Source of the DNA: Mactromeris polynyma
Taxonomy: Eukaryota > Mollusca > Bivalvia > Venerida > Mactridae
NCBI GenBank assembly: GCA_032209605.1
Contig: JASFXZ010000016.1
Location: forward strand, 1,488,001 to 1,552,000
Direction of reading: 5' to 3'
DNA: 64,000 nucleotides
The position numbers and the translations under genes were made by a program. Within the stretch, counting starts at the first letter, position 1. Each line of letters opens with the position of its first letter. The notes under the pieces are model-generated. The model was given only the letters and a program-made list of their open reading frames with translations. It did not search any database and was not told the DNA's origin. This document shows positions 50,601-58,800 of the stretch, in pieces.

Positions 50601-53600
50601 CTTATTGTTCCGTCTCCAGGATCACAAACAATTGGAATTATAAGTTTATATAAATAATAGTCCCCACATTTACAATATTTACCTCCCTTGTTCTAAATTG
50701 TCGACCATTTTGATAGGCAAGATGATAAACTGATCCGATATATACAAAATAACTTATTCATTATGCTCATGTGGGCATTTGGCTCAGTAAGTTGAAGAAA
50801 AAGTGGTTGTCACATGCAAATTATCTTGGTATTTTCTCAATTATCACATAGTTGGAAATTACGCCTATAAAGGCTTATCAGTTTTGCCTATCAAAATGGC
50901 CGACAGTTAAGAAAAGGGGAGTTATTTCATGATGACTTATGTTGTCAAAAGAACAAGCTTGCTCAGTGTGTTCAATTTACATATGTGACAAGGAGCAAAT
51001 TGTCGATTTATCCCAAATAAGCGAATGTTACCATACCAAAACAAAACACCCTTCGTCGCATTGACTTACTTTCTTCATACAAGCCACAGCCGGCCGGGTG
51101 CTCGAAGTCTGAAGAATCAAATGAAAGAGGAATATAAGTCCAACAAACGATTAGATAAATAAGTGAAAACATTAATTGTCCATTATTTTCATGTCAATGC
51201 TAAAATAACTATCGCTCACCGAGGAAACTAAATGATAACCTCTTTGAGAGGGGCACGGGAAATAGCTATGTCGCGATTTGGGTACGGTCACTTGTCCTCC
51301 GCCTCTGATTGATGTGGGAGAGTTATCAGCTGATTGTGGAATGAAGTTAGTATTTGCTGAAAACTAAACCCAGGAAAACTGGTATGGTCAACTGACTGCG
51401 AACTGACTGCTGAGTCAACGTGAAATTGACCCATTTATTCTTAATTTGTAGTCGTGGCATGGTTACTCAGTAAGATGACATAGCGGGGAGCTAATGGGGG
51501 GGCGTTAGCGGGTCACATTGTCAAAACATACGAAGCCTTTGAGTTGCGGGTAAAATGCAACAATGCGACAGTAAAAGTGCCTGCTGAAAATCTTCATCGC
51601 AAAGGTAGATTTGTAGTTTCATCGGTGTTCTATGTATATATATATATATGAATGATGGGATATAATGTACCGCATGTCATTTTGTGTAAATTCTATTCAG
51701 ACGTTATAAACTTTAGGGTATGTAACAATCGACACAGTTGTGTCACAACTGAACACAAATACCAGTCAGTGTAAGAGGGTAGAAATGTAATTTCCAGGTA
51801 ATGCAGAATACCCAAAACTATATCGCCTGTATAACAAACATCGCCTTCAATCGTCGACCAATAAACACCCCATTTACGTACCAACGAAGACAAATTGTTT
51901 TCCAACCAAAGGTTCTTTAGAAAATATTCATAAGACTGTGACAAGGGGTGGTTTATTCCAACAAACAATCAAATCGAAAACTGCGGAATCTCAAAATAAA
52001 TGTATCTATGCGTTTAAAATACATATTAATGTTGTCTAGAAGACAAAAAAATAATGGTCTCATTTCCTATCAAAATATGCTAAGTAATAATTTTGAGAAA
52101 TGACATGTTAATGCCTTCATACAGACATACTCTAAAACATTGCATTGTGACTGTTCTTAAAAGTGTCATGGAACTGCAAGACACGAGTTCAATACTGGTA
52201 AATCATATGCGCTAACTGGGCGGGTAGGTCAGGATAGACAAATACCCGTATCGGACACCTGTATTTGTGGTCTTGGTAAACATGAAAGAAAAGTGACCAT
52301 GCATTGTTGTAGGGTGCATCAGTGTGTCGTTAATTAACACCATTATTCTCATATTCCACAGCAAGGATATTTCGTCCAAAAAAATCGGACTGTGTATCTT
52401 CAAGGCTAACAAACAATCACAAGTATGGCACCTTACCCCAGTTGAAGCTTGCATCAGCAAACAATCCCATTACATTTACATGTGTGAAGGTATTAGATGT
52501 ATCGAATTTGTCTCCACATTGGCTTTCAACATCAACGTTATGTCCAAATCCCATACATATACCTTTATCGGTTTGTGTTTGGTTTTGCCAGAACCAAAAG
52601 AAAGCCATGTCAACAGAACAATCTAATGCATTGCCATTGTTGATCCTGGAATATAATGCAAAAAAATGCGTAATAGAAGGTATATAATACTCCACAAAAC
52701 AGAAGCGCATAACCTAATGAGCATCAACAGAATCATTTCAAGACAAGGAACTTATGAACTACAAATGTATGAAGAATTGATGCTACAGATATTTAAGCTG
52801 ATCGTTTCAATATAAATATTGAGCATTTTTTACTAGGGCTATTCAAGACATGTTTTATTTCCTGAAACTGTGTAGTATAACAACATTGTAATTAAAATAG
52901 CGCGTTTATATGTGTTGAGGTTACATTAAATATGTGCATACCACTTTAACAAATATTGCTCCGTCATATGCCAGAGTACCCTAGATAATTTCCGGAAACT
53001 ATCAAATAATAACTGATGAGTAGCAGTGATGTAAGAAGACATATATCCCGTTAATAAACTTTAAGTTTATAATAAAGTTTAACTTTGTTCAATTCACAGC
53101 GCTTACTGTGATGTACATATTGTATTGGTCATAGTTTTGTCGATAGTCCATAGTGATATCGACTGATAATCATAAGGTTCCGAATCCGAACACAGGCCGT
53201 GGCGATAGTTTTCCGTGGTGCGTTGACTGAAGCTGAAGTCGGGCGCATGTTATCCTGAATGACAGATACGAGACAAATAGAGGTTATCACACATATCGGG
53301 AACCCAATACAACTGCTTAAGTCAACTGACCTATGGACGTAACTGAAATTATGTAGCAAGCGGTATTTTAACAAATACAACGACAACAACAATATTCATT
53401 TTTCATACTCTGCATCATCCGAAATACTTCTTGTTTCACATGACGATGAAGCTGGACATTTTGATACTGTGATTTGATTATAAGTTATCCGAACCAACAT
53501 AGATTCTGATAGGTCGTTTGAACTTGTGAAAAATTGCAACACTGCCTCGCCGCAAATCTTGATTCGTAGCTTAAATATGTGACTGGGATGTTCTGTCAGA

Positions 53601-54683
53601 TCGATTCTATTTGGTGTGGCCAGTGACGCACTTGGATCGAATGTAACAGTCGAGCGTCCTCCGTCTGAAACAAAGCACTCGAGAAAATTATGATATCAGC
53701 TTCATGATTTCACGATTTTTACTTCTCGAATTCATTATTTTAACTTCACGAATTCACGATTTCAACTTCGCGAAATCACAATTTCAAATTTCCGAATCCA
53801 GTACTAGTATTTCCAAGGAGGGAAATAAATAACTGCAAATGTCAACACCACGCATGATAATATTCAATCATTGGATTATCAGAAAATAAAAAGTGCACTC
53901 TTTCTTTTGCGTTTGAGAATATATCCAGCTTGTATACACATGCCGAACAAGATTGCTGAAATTCCGTTGGTTCGACCCCAAAAGTTGGTGTTTTAAAACG
54001 ATGGTTACCGATAAGATAAGATTTTTAGAAAAGGTACAGAGTATACGCATTGTAACACAAGTTACTCACATGCTTTTCGTTTTTCGGAGATTTTATTCGT
54101 TGAAGCTTGAAACTCGATACATGCATTATTTATATTTCGTACATTGTCCGAAAATGTAATTTGGATATTTCAGCGCAAAATGCAAGTATGTAAATTAACG
54201 AGTTTACTGCCCGAACGAATTTTTTTCTATGAACAATTGGTGAATTGAAACCTTGTTTTCACTTTCTGATATGAAAATGCTTCATTATAATTATTAGCAT
54301 CATGTGTATGATATGTTTTCTTTCAATCCACTATATTTCATATCTGAATTTAAATATATTATATTATTAGATTTCAGACCGGAAAAACGTACATTTGTCG
54401 CAATGGTACGTAAACGTTCATGTACATGTTATCATGCACGTATGCCTGTTTAAAGGTGAAAAAGCTTGCATTATTTCGCTTACGTGATTTATTTCTTGAA
54501 ATAAGTTAATTCAAGTAAAAGGTGATTTTTGCTATTTGAAATAATTTCAAAATTGAAATGTTCTGAAAGATTAGGGCATGGACTCAATCAAACCCCACGC
54601 CGGTTTGAACGAAATAAATATTTACCATAACAAGTTCCCTCTGTAATTGGGGCCGGTATAAGTTTCTCTGTACCGGCAATACT
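41486..54683 (-). CDS. Gene B: FAMeT-like + IgGFc-type transmembrane protein (9 exons modelled, 5' end not found)
   Basis: The modelled exons, 5' to 3' on minus, are 54683-54626, 53664-53409, 52645-52437, 51108-51070, 46630-45456, 45235-45118, 43970-43920, 42234-42044 and 41698-41486. They total 2310 nt, exactly 770 codons including the stop, with matching phases throughout. The protein order is: short linker, FAMeT-like domain split over two exons, a 13-residue Cys-containing linker, a 391-residue IgGFc-type domain, an acidic Asp-rich Ca-binding-like segment, a Cys-rich membrane-proximal region, one transmembrane helix and a cytoplasmic tail of about 25 residues. An extracellular adhesion or recognition receptor is the likely role (inference). 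No signal-peptide exon is visible between 54683 and the end of gene A' at 55686. Confidence 0.72.
42044..42234 (-). CDS. Gene B exon: Cys-rich membrane-proximal region
   Basis: 191 nt, acceptor cttttcatag, donor CTGAAG|GTAAAA, phase 1 in and 0 out. It codes GTPVVEKPVDPVCLIINR, then CWKECQCKCSWVE and a helical-looking segment (ATKNLTVEELTNTLADENA). The clustered CxxxCxCxC just outside a transmembrane helix recalls a C-terminal module that I remember from many bivalve surface proteins. That recollection should be checked by search. Confidence 0.72.
43267..43329 (-). other. Signal-peptide-like ORF start inside a gene B intron
   Basis: On minus, an ATG at 43329 opens MAARTKVQTVLFVLSLSIVS, a textbook signal peptide by appearance. 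The frame continues to a TAG near 43030 without a recognisable domain, and no donor with good consensus gives a phase that joins gene B. It may be chance, or an alternative or nested first exon. Confidence 0.2.
43473..43676 (+). pseudogene. Tc1-like transposase N-terminal (HTH) remnant
   Basis: A 67-residue frame reads IIQALVHLESGVNASEVESM, then QSGSVSDGTRSNRSKVDDLS. This matches the paired-like HTH region of Tc1 transposases (IIGML..GMS.SEVA...TGSV.DRPRSGRP). The frame ends before the catalytic domain. It lies antisense in a gene B intron. Confidence 0.65.
43920..43970 (-). CDS. Gene B micro-exon: second acidic loop
   Basis: 51 nt from acceptor tcgtttcag to CAAG|GTGAGG, phase 1-1, coding (D)TDLDGAFGEDCRISIQ. 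It completes a second DxDxDG...EDC motif after the first acidic exon. The matching motif, phases and consensus splice sites together make this short exon credible. A longer open frame to its right is not supported as coding. Confidence 0.65.
45118..45235 (-). CDS. Gene B exon: acidic Ca-binding-like repeat
   Basis: 118 nt, acceptor tcattttag, donor GAAG|GTAACA, phase 0 in and 1 out. It codes LQETCEISTDTDGDNIDGDC, then DNLVDEEYC. The DTDGDNIDGDCDNLVDEE pattern is a short acidic loop of the DxDxDG type seen in thrombospondin-3-like or dockerin-like Ca-binding motifs. It follows the IgGFc-type domain as a stalk, with Cys for disulfides. Confidence 0.72.
45456..46630 (-). CDS. Gene B exon: IgGFc-type domain
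   Basis: A 1175-nt single exon (391 residues) from acceptor gaattttag to donor GGAT|GTATGT, phase 1 in and 0 out, as in gene A. Near the start it reads SDSYGRKFLVKTPPQN. The centre has NKPVGVFCGTGQQYG followed by CYTQMLPTNTWSTEYYV, the family hallmark of a V.xG segment then Q.P...W...Y. Asp/Asn-rich loops follow. This is the longest open exon in the window and the strongest single coding call. Confidence 0.87.
46951..48403. repeat. Five near-identical 291-bp tandem repeats
   Basis: The unit (AGTTATTGTGTGCCACATGC...ACATAGAACAATTAGACCAT) repeats at 46951, 47243, 47534, 47825 and 48116. Units 2-5 look identical apart from at most a few bases; unit 1 differs at several. Each unit carries the same 87-codon minus frame, which is a by-product. 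The array lies in a gene B intron, just 5' of the IgGFc exon. Confidence 0.95.
49620..49845 (+). pseudogene. Tc1-like transposase C-terminal remnant
   Basis: LEHIWDDIGRRVRARLYQPQ followed by TLLELEAALLHKWQNIP (49644-49769), and in another frame AVINKHGVHTRY then stop (49807-49845). This is the conserved end of Tc1 transposases (NPIEH.WD..GRR...CRAVI...GGHTRY). Frameshifts and a stop show it is dead. It lies in the 4.4 kb intron of gene B. Confidence 0.82.
50060..50235 (+). repeat. Single diverged relative of the 291-bp unit
   Basis: GCCACATACATAAGACA...CCTCC...AAAACAACA, GAGGAGGCTCAATGGTACAC and CCTGGTCGACCATAA match the first half of the 291-bp unit (GCCACATGCACAAGACA...GAGGAGGTGCAAGGGTAAAC...CTGGCCGACCATAA). 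It therefore marks a dispersed repeat family. Confidence 0.7.
50677..50927 (+). mobile_element. Long-TIR MITE, about 250 bp
   Basis: Left end ATTTACCTCCCTTGTTCTAA...ATTTTGATAGGCAA (50677-50720) is inverted at the right end, TTGCCTATCAAAATGGCCGA...GGGGAGTTATTT (50884-50927). No coding capacity. It lies in a gene B intron close to the 39-nt exon. Confidence 0.72.
51070..51108 (-). CDS. Gene B micro-exon (39 nt)
   Basis: A 39-nt segment between gattcttcag and GAAA|GTAAGT codes DFEHPAGCGLYEE with phase 1-1. It joins upstream as FNW-DFEH and downstream as YEE-SSSDSYGRKFLV, both in frame. The splice sites are good, but such a short exon could be fortuitous. Confidence 0.5.
52437..52645 (-). CDS. 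Gene B exon: FAMeT-like domain, second half
   Basis: 209 nt, acceptor tatattccag, donor TGGG|GTAAGG, phase 2 in and 1 out. It codes INNGNALDCSVDMAFFWFWQ, then GICMGFGHNV, a CGDKF motif and ends VMGLFADASFNW. The order LDC...FW.W...G.G...F...V...G.....A...W fits the second half of the FAMeT domain. FAMeT domains are named after a crustacean enzyme, but in molluscs they mostly sit in secreted or surface proteins with no demonstrated catalysis. Confidence 0.65.
53409..53664 (-). CDS. Gene B exon: FAMeT-like domain, first half
   Basis: 256 nt after a tttgtttcag acceptor, phase 1 in and 2 out, using a GCAGA|GTATGA donor. It codes GGRSTVTFDPSAS, then HIFKLRIKICGEAVLQFF and a short Cys-bearing tail. 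The FKLRIKxC...LQF pattern resembles the start of the Methyltransf_FA (FAMeT) domain, usually written F.VKACNDAHIAL. The frame is also open to a TGA just past the donor, so an alternative terminal exon is possible. The phase-2 donor is preferred because only it joins the next FAMeT-like exon. Confidence 0.6.
53695..53800. repeat. Short degenerate tandem repeat in gene B intron
   Basis: Four or five copies of a roughly 25-bp phrase like ACTTCACGAATTCACGATTTCA just upstream of the FAMeT-like exon at 53664. Confidence 0.65.
54626..54683 (-). CDS. Gene B exon: N-terminal linker
   Basis: 58 nt flanked by a gatttcag acceptor and TATG|GTAAAT donor, phase 0 in and 1 out, coding SIAGTEKLIPAPITEGTCYG. 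It joins the next exon as ...EGTCYDGGRSTV. The starting phase implies an upstream coding exon that I could not find within the next kilobase. Confidence 0.6.
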
Positions 54684-55159
54684 CTGAAATCAAACAAATA
54701 GCATTAATAACCAGCTATGGTCGACTAATTTCTATATTTCAAAATATAGGCCAAAATGGGCAGGAAACAATCAGAACACTGTATAAAGTGACAGAATTGC
54801 ATAGGGGAAAGGGAAATACAAAACACATTCATAACATAAACAGAAACAACAATCATATAGCGAATTACAGCCTTGGAACTGTCAGCATAAAATAGTAACA
54901 TCAGAATAGAAGTAACCTTAAAATGTCAAAACAAAAATGCAATTTAAAATAGTCAACTTGATAATGGATTTACTAATTAAACAATTCTTAGATATAATTG
55001 ATAGGGAAATGGAATTTATAACTAAAAGAAATATGTCTAATAAGAGAACTAAAACACAGCCTGGAATTGATTTAAGATATCGTTTTCCTTTATTTTAACC
55101 ACCAAACTTGTCACAGAGTGATACCTTTACCGACAATCAGCCGGAGATTTAACCATCAA

Positions 55160-55419
55160 GTTTTGTTGTACGCTACTTCAAGCTAAATTGAGCCCGCACG
55201 GTTGGTCCATCATTGACAGACAAACCGGAAAGCCCGGGTTTGAATCTCGGGTATGTACGTATACTCTGCGTTACAATGTGACTGAGAAAAGTAAATTCTA
55301 TAACATCGACCTTCCACACTTTGTCGTGTTGGGAAGAAGTTGTTATAGTTGCTTGCGAAAGAACAGTTAAGTACTGAACCAGAACCAGAAAATATAAACA
55401 TAAAACATAAAAAAGTAAA
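55160..55419 (+). mobile_element. Probable tRNA-derived SINE between gene B and gene A'
   Basis: GAGCCCGCACGGTTGGTCCA (A-box-like) and GCCCGGGTTTGAATCTCGGG (B-box-like) at tRNA spacing, followed by a body and an A-rich tail of ATAAACATAAAACATAAAAA type. It abuts the left end of the right segmental duplicate. Confidence 0.5.
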
Positions 55420-55685
55420 GTATGGTATAAAATTTCACTCAAGCTCAATATTTCGGCCACACTGGGTCTTTAGACTATCATGAGCAAACAACATTATATT
55501 TCGCAATATCAATATTTATCACATACCCGTGCATGTTTCTACTATGCAATAAATATCATACTGCACAGTGTGCATATAATATGCAAATGAGCGGTAAAAC
55601 CTAAATGATAGCCATACGCTGCTTGTTTTACAATTAACAAAACGAGTTATAATAAAAAATATCCATATCGCCTACGTTTAATGCA

Positions 55686-55802
55686 TTAGATAGGGATGCT
55701 CATGAACATTGCCGCCAACACAAAAAGAAATATGATAATAGTTACCGTTAACATGCAAGTAATGAGAAATCTACTAAGCATGTTCAGCAAATTTCTCCCA
55801 AC
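55686..55802 (-). CDS. Gene A' last exon: C-terminal hydrophobic anchor
   Basis: Paralog of 267-383 with the same stop. It codes VGRNLLNMLSRF and a hydrophobic run ending FMSIPI. It lies inside a 1.27 kb interval bounded by inverted copies of a roughly 30-39 bp sequence (55420-55458 and 56655-56684). Confidence 0.6.
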   Translation of the reverse strand, partial: VGRNLLNMLSRFLITCMLTVTIIIFLFVLAAMFMSIPI

Positions 55803-58800
55803 CTACATATCCAGTTCAGTAAGTTATTCAATCTCAAACGATTCGTCTTTCAGACAACATTCAACACGTCATCAATGTACACAGGAATTTGAATCAACAT
55901 CTTTGTTTGAAGAGTTCAGACATATATCAATTAAAATTGACTAGAGTCCGCACACTTGATAGCGATTCGAGCCAGAGAAATGGAACGGACTCACTGAACG
56001 CGTGTATACTGAATGCCGTCAGAGACTTGTTTATGTGATGACGTCATCAAACATATTTATCGATGACATTTTGAGAGGAAAGGTTTTCCATAATTTACGT
56101 TTTACAGTTACGTTTGATATTAGCGAATTGTTAAATACATTTAATAAACTGGAAATTAATCAAATATTGATAGATCTATGGATAATTTTAGAAATAATGA
56201 TTTTGTGAATCGGGCTGTTGTTTTCACGGAGGTCTGCGTTGGGAGGCACTATCTTATGTATGTGGCTTTTCCTGTAGCTACGTATTGTCTCTCTTTCATT
56301 AATACAATAGCCTAATTACTTTCGCGACGCGGCTGTCTCTATAAATGAGGTCAAGTTTGGATGTGGATTTTCTGGTTATTTGTCGGGTATGTGATCAATA
56401 GAATATTAAATTCGTGTTGTTTAGTATTGAATTTATTAAACTCGTCAGAAGCTCGCTTCATATCATTTTATTCAACTCGTTCAATAAATTCAAAACTAAA
56501 CAACACTCATTCAATATCCTCTAAATAATGGGTTTGTATGTCTACTCAAGAATGGTCACCTTAAGATATTTAATTGAATGGCCTTCACTATTAAATTGTG
56601 AAGATAGTGCCCTGTCTTTGTTGAGTCGGATGTCGCACAGGTGCTCTGCTCTTGATTGAGCTTAAGTGAAATTTTATACCATACATTACATTGATCCCCT
56701 TTTTGGGATATTTAAACAACAAGATATAAAGTAAACATTATCATTTATTTGTGCTTGCTCTTTCTTGTCGAAATAAATACCGTTGGAGAGAATTATTTTT
56801 AAATTTTGAAACAAATTCAGAGCAATATGAATATTAAAAGACACATACTTATAATTTGATAATTTTATTTCAGACTATACTATTAACAGCTCACAAACAT
56901 ATATAATATTCATATATGTTATATATGCTCATATTACATACTAACAACCAGTTCATACTAACTGTTTCATTGTACGGTATGGTGGGGGATGCCCTCGATC
57001 CACTCATACCTATCGACGAGGAAAATTCTCTCCCTCACAAATACCCAAATAAAACAGTAAAGTGCTGGCTGGTTATATAAGAACGCTTGTTTGATCAATA
57101 GAGTGTAACACATAACTGAAATACAGTTGAGAAATGGCGTAATACACCATACAAAAATGAATGCAATTATTACCGTATCGAAGAAATATGATGCTGGCAT
57201 GGTAGCGGTATCATTACATTTCATGATTGTAGGCCCATAACAATCTATGCACGGCAAAGCGCCTGACACATTTCCAATTTTATATTTGCTATACTTGACA
57301 TCAACTCCATCAGCTCCTGCGAACATAAAACAATCACGTTGTATATAAATATGTTGGTTACTCTAGAAAGGTTCATTTTAAATAAATTGCACTGTATTCA
57401 ATTCAAATTTAAATATTTATTCATATAAATGAAGTTATAATTTACCAAAGGCGAAAGACAATGTATTAAACAGATTACTTATATTACATGACCACACAAT
57501 GTCTAAGTCACAAGTTAAAAACTTAAAATCCTTTGATGGTTAATTATTTGATGGTTTGCATTGGCTAACCAGAACTTTTACTATTAAAAGTCATTAAAAT
57601 GACTAACAAAATATCAATGACAAGGACATCAACGATACAATTTACCTCATGATGCAGAAGTTTTGTTCTATAACATGTGTTACTTGTTTACGTACACGCT
57701 GTTCTAACAAATCCTATCAAAACTCAGATTGTTTTCATGTTTAGTTTAAAAATAGAAGTTTATGAATCGTCCATACTATGATATATTAATAATCATAATG
57801 TTATTGTATTGTTTCGAGTTAAAACTCAAGTGTTAATACTTTTAATCGAATATGCAGAATACTACGGATAAACAAATCATGACTTTATTCGTTGTAAGTG
57901 CATATTTATTGATATTTTAACTATACGAAAAATGTTCTTCATAATTATTTTGGTAAACAAAAGAAAAAAAGGAGCATAATGTTACTTTATTAGTAACCCT
58001 GGGTATTCGAAAATAACAACGTGTCACACAAACTGTCTATAGTCCAATATACAAGCTGTGTTTTATCGACTGTTCGCTTTGCTCCCCCCCCCCTGTTTGG
58101 CGATATACGAGCTGAGGTTTATCGATTGTTCGCTTTGTCCCGCCCCTGTTTGGCGATATACGAGCTGTTTTTTACCGATTGTTCGCTTTGTCCCATCCCT
58201 CCCCCTGTTTGACGATATACGAGCTGTGTTTCATCGATTGTTCGCTTTGCGCCCCCCCCCCTGTTTGGCGATATACGAGCTGTGTTTCATCGATTGTTCT
58301 CTTTGCCCCGCTTGTTTGGCGATATACGAGCTGTGTTTCATCGATTGTTCTCTTTGCCCCGCTTGTTTGGCGATATACGAGCTGTGTTTCATCGATTGTT
58401 CGATTTGCCCCGCCCCCTGTTTGGTAATATAGGAGCTGTGTTTTATCGATTGTACGCTTTGCGCCACCCCCTGTTAGGCGATATACGAGCTGTGTTTCTT
58501 CGATTGTACGCTTTGCGCCACCCCCTGTTTGGCGATATACGAACTGTGTTTCTTCGATTGTTCTCTTTGCCCCGCTTGTTTGGCGATATACGAGCTGTGT
58601 TTCATCGATTGTTCGATTTGCCCCGCCCCCTGTTTGGCGATAAACGAACTGTGTTTCTTCGATTGTTCTCTTTGCTGTGTTTTATCGATTGTACGCTTTG
58701 CGCCAACCCCTGTTTGGCGATATACGAACTGTGTTTCTTCGATTGTTCTCTTTGCCCCGCTTGTTTGGCGATATACGAGCTGTGTTTCATCGATTGTTCG

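Larger units (their letters stand above)
55420..56684. mobile_element. TIR-bounded segment containing the last exon of gene A'
   Basis: Left arm 55420-55458 (GTATGGTATAAAATTTCACT...) and right arm 56655-56684 (ending AAATTTTATACCATAC) are inverted copies about 1.26 kb apart. No convincing target-site duplication is seen. It could be a TIR element that carried the exon, or two fragments of one repeat in opposite orientation. Confidence 0.4.

Noticed and set aside
56967..57173. Read-through of the A' stalk exon into a hydrophobic stretch of about 70 residues, ending EGIPHHTVQ
   Set aside because: The equivalent frame in gene A is broken by a 1-bp indel directly after the GTAATA donor, as expected for intron. 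Splicing to the last exon keeps phase.
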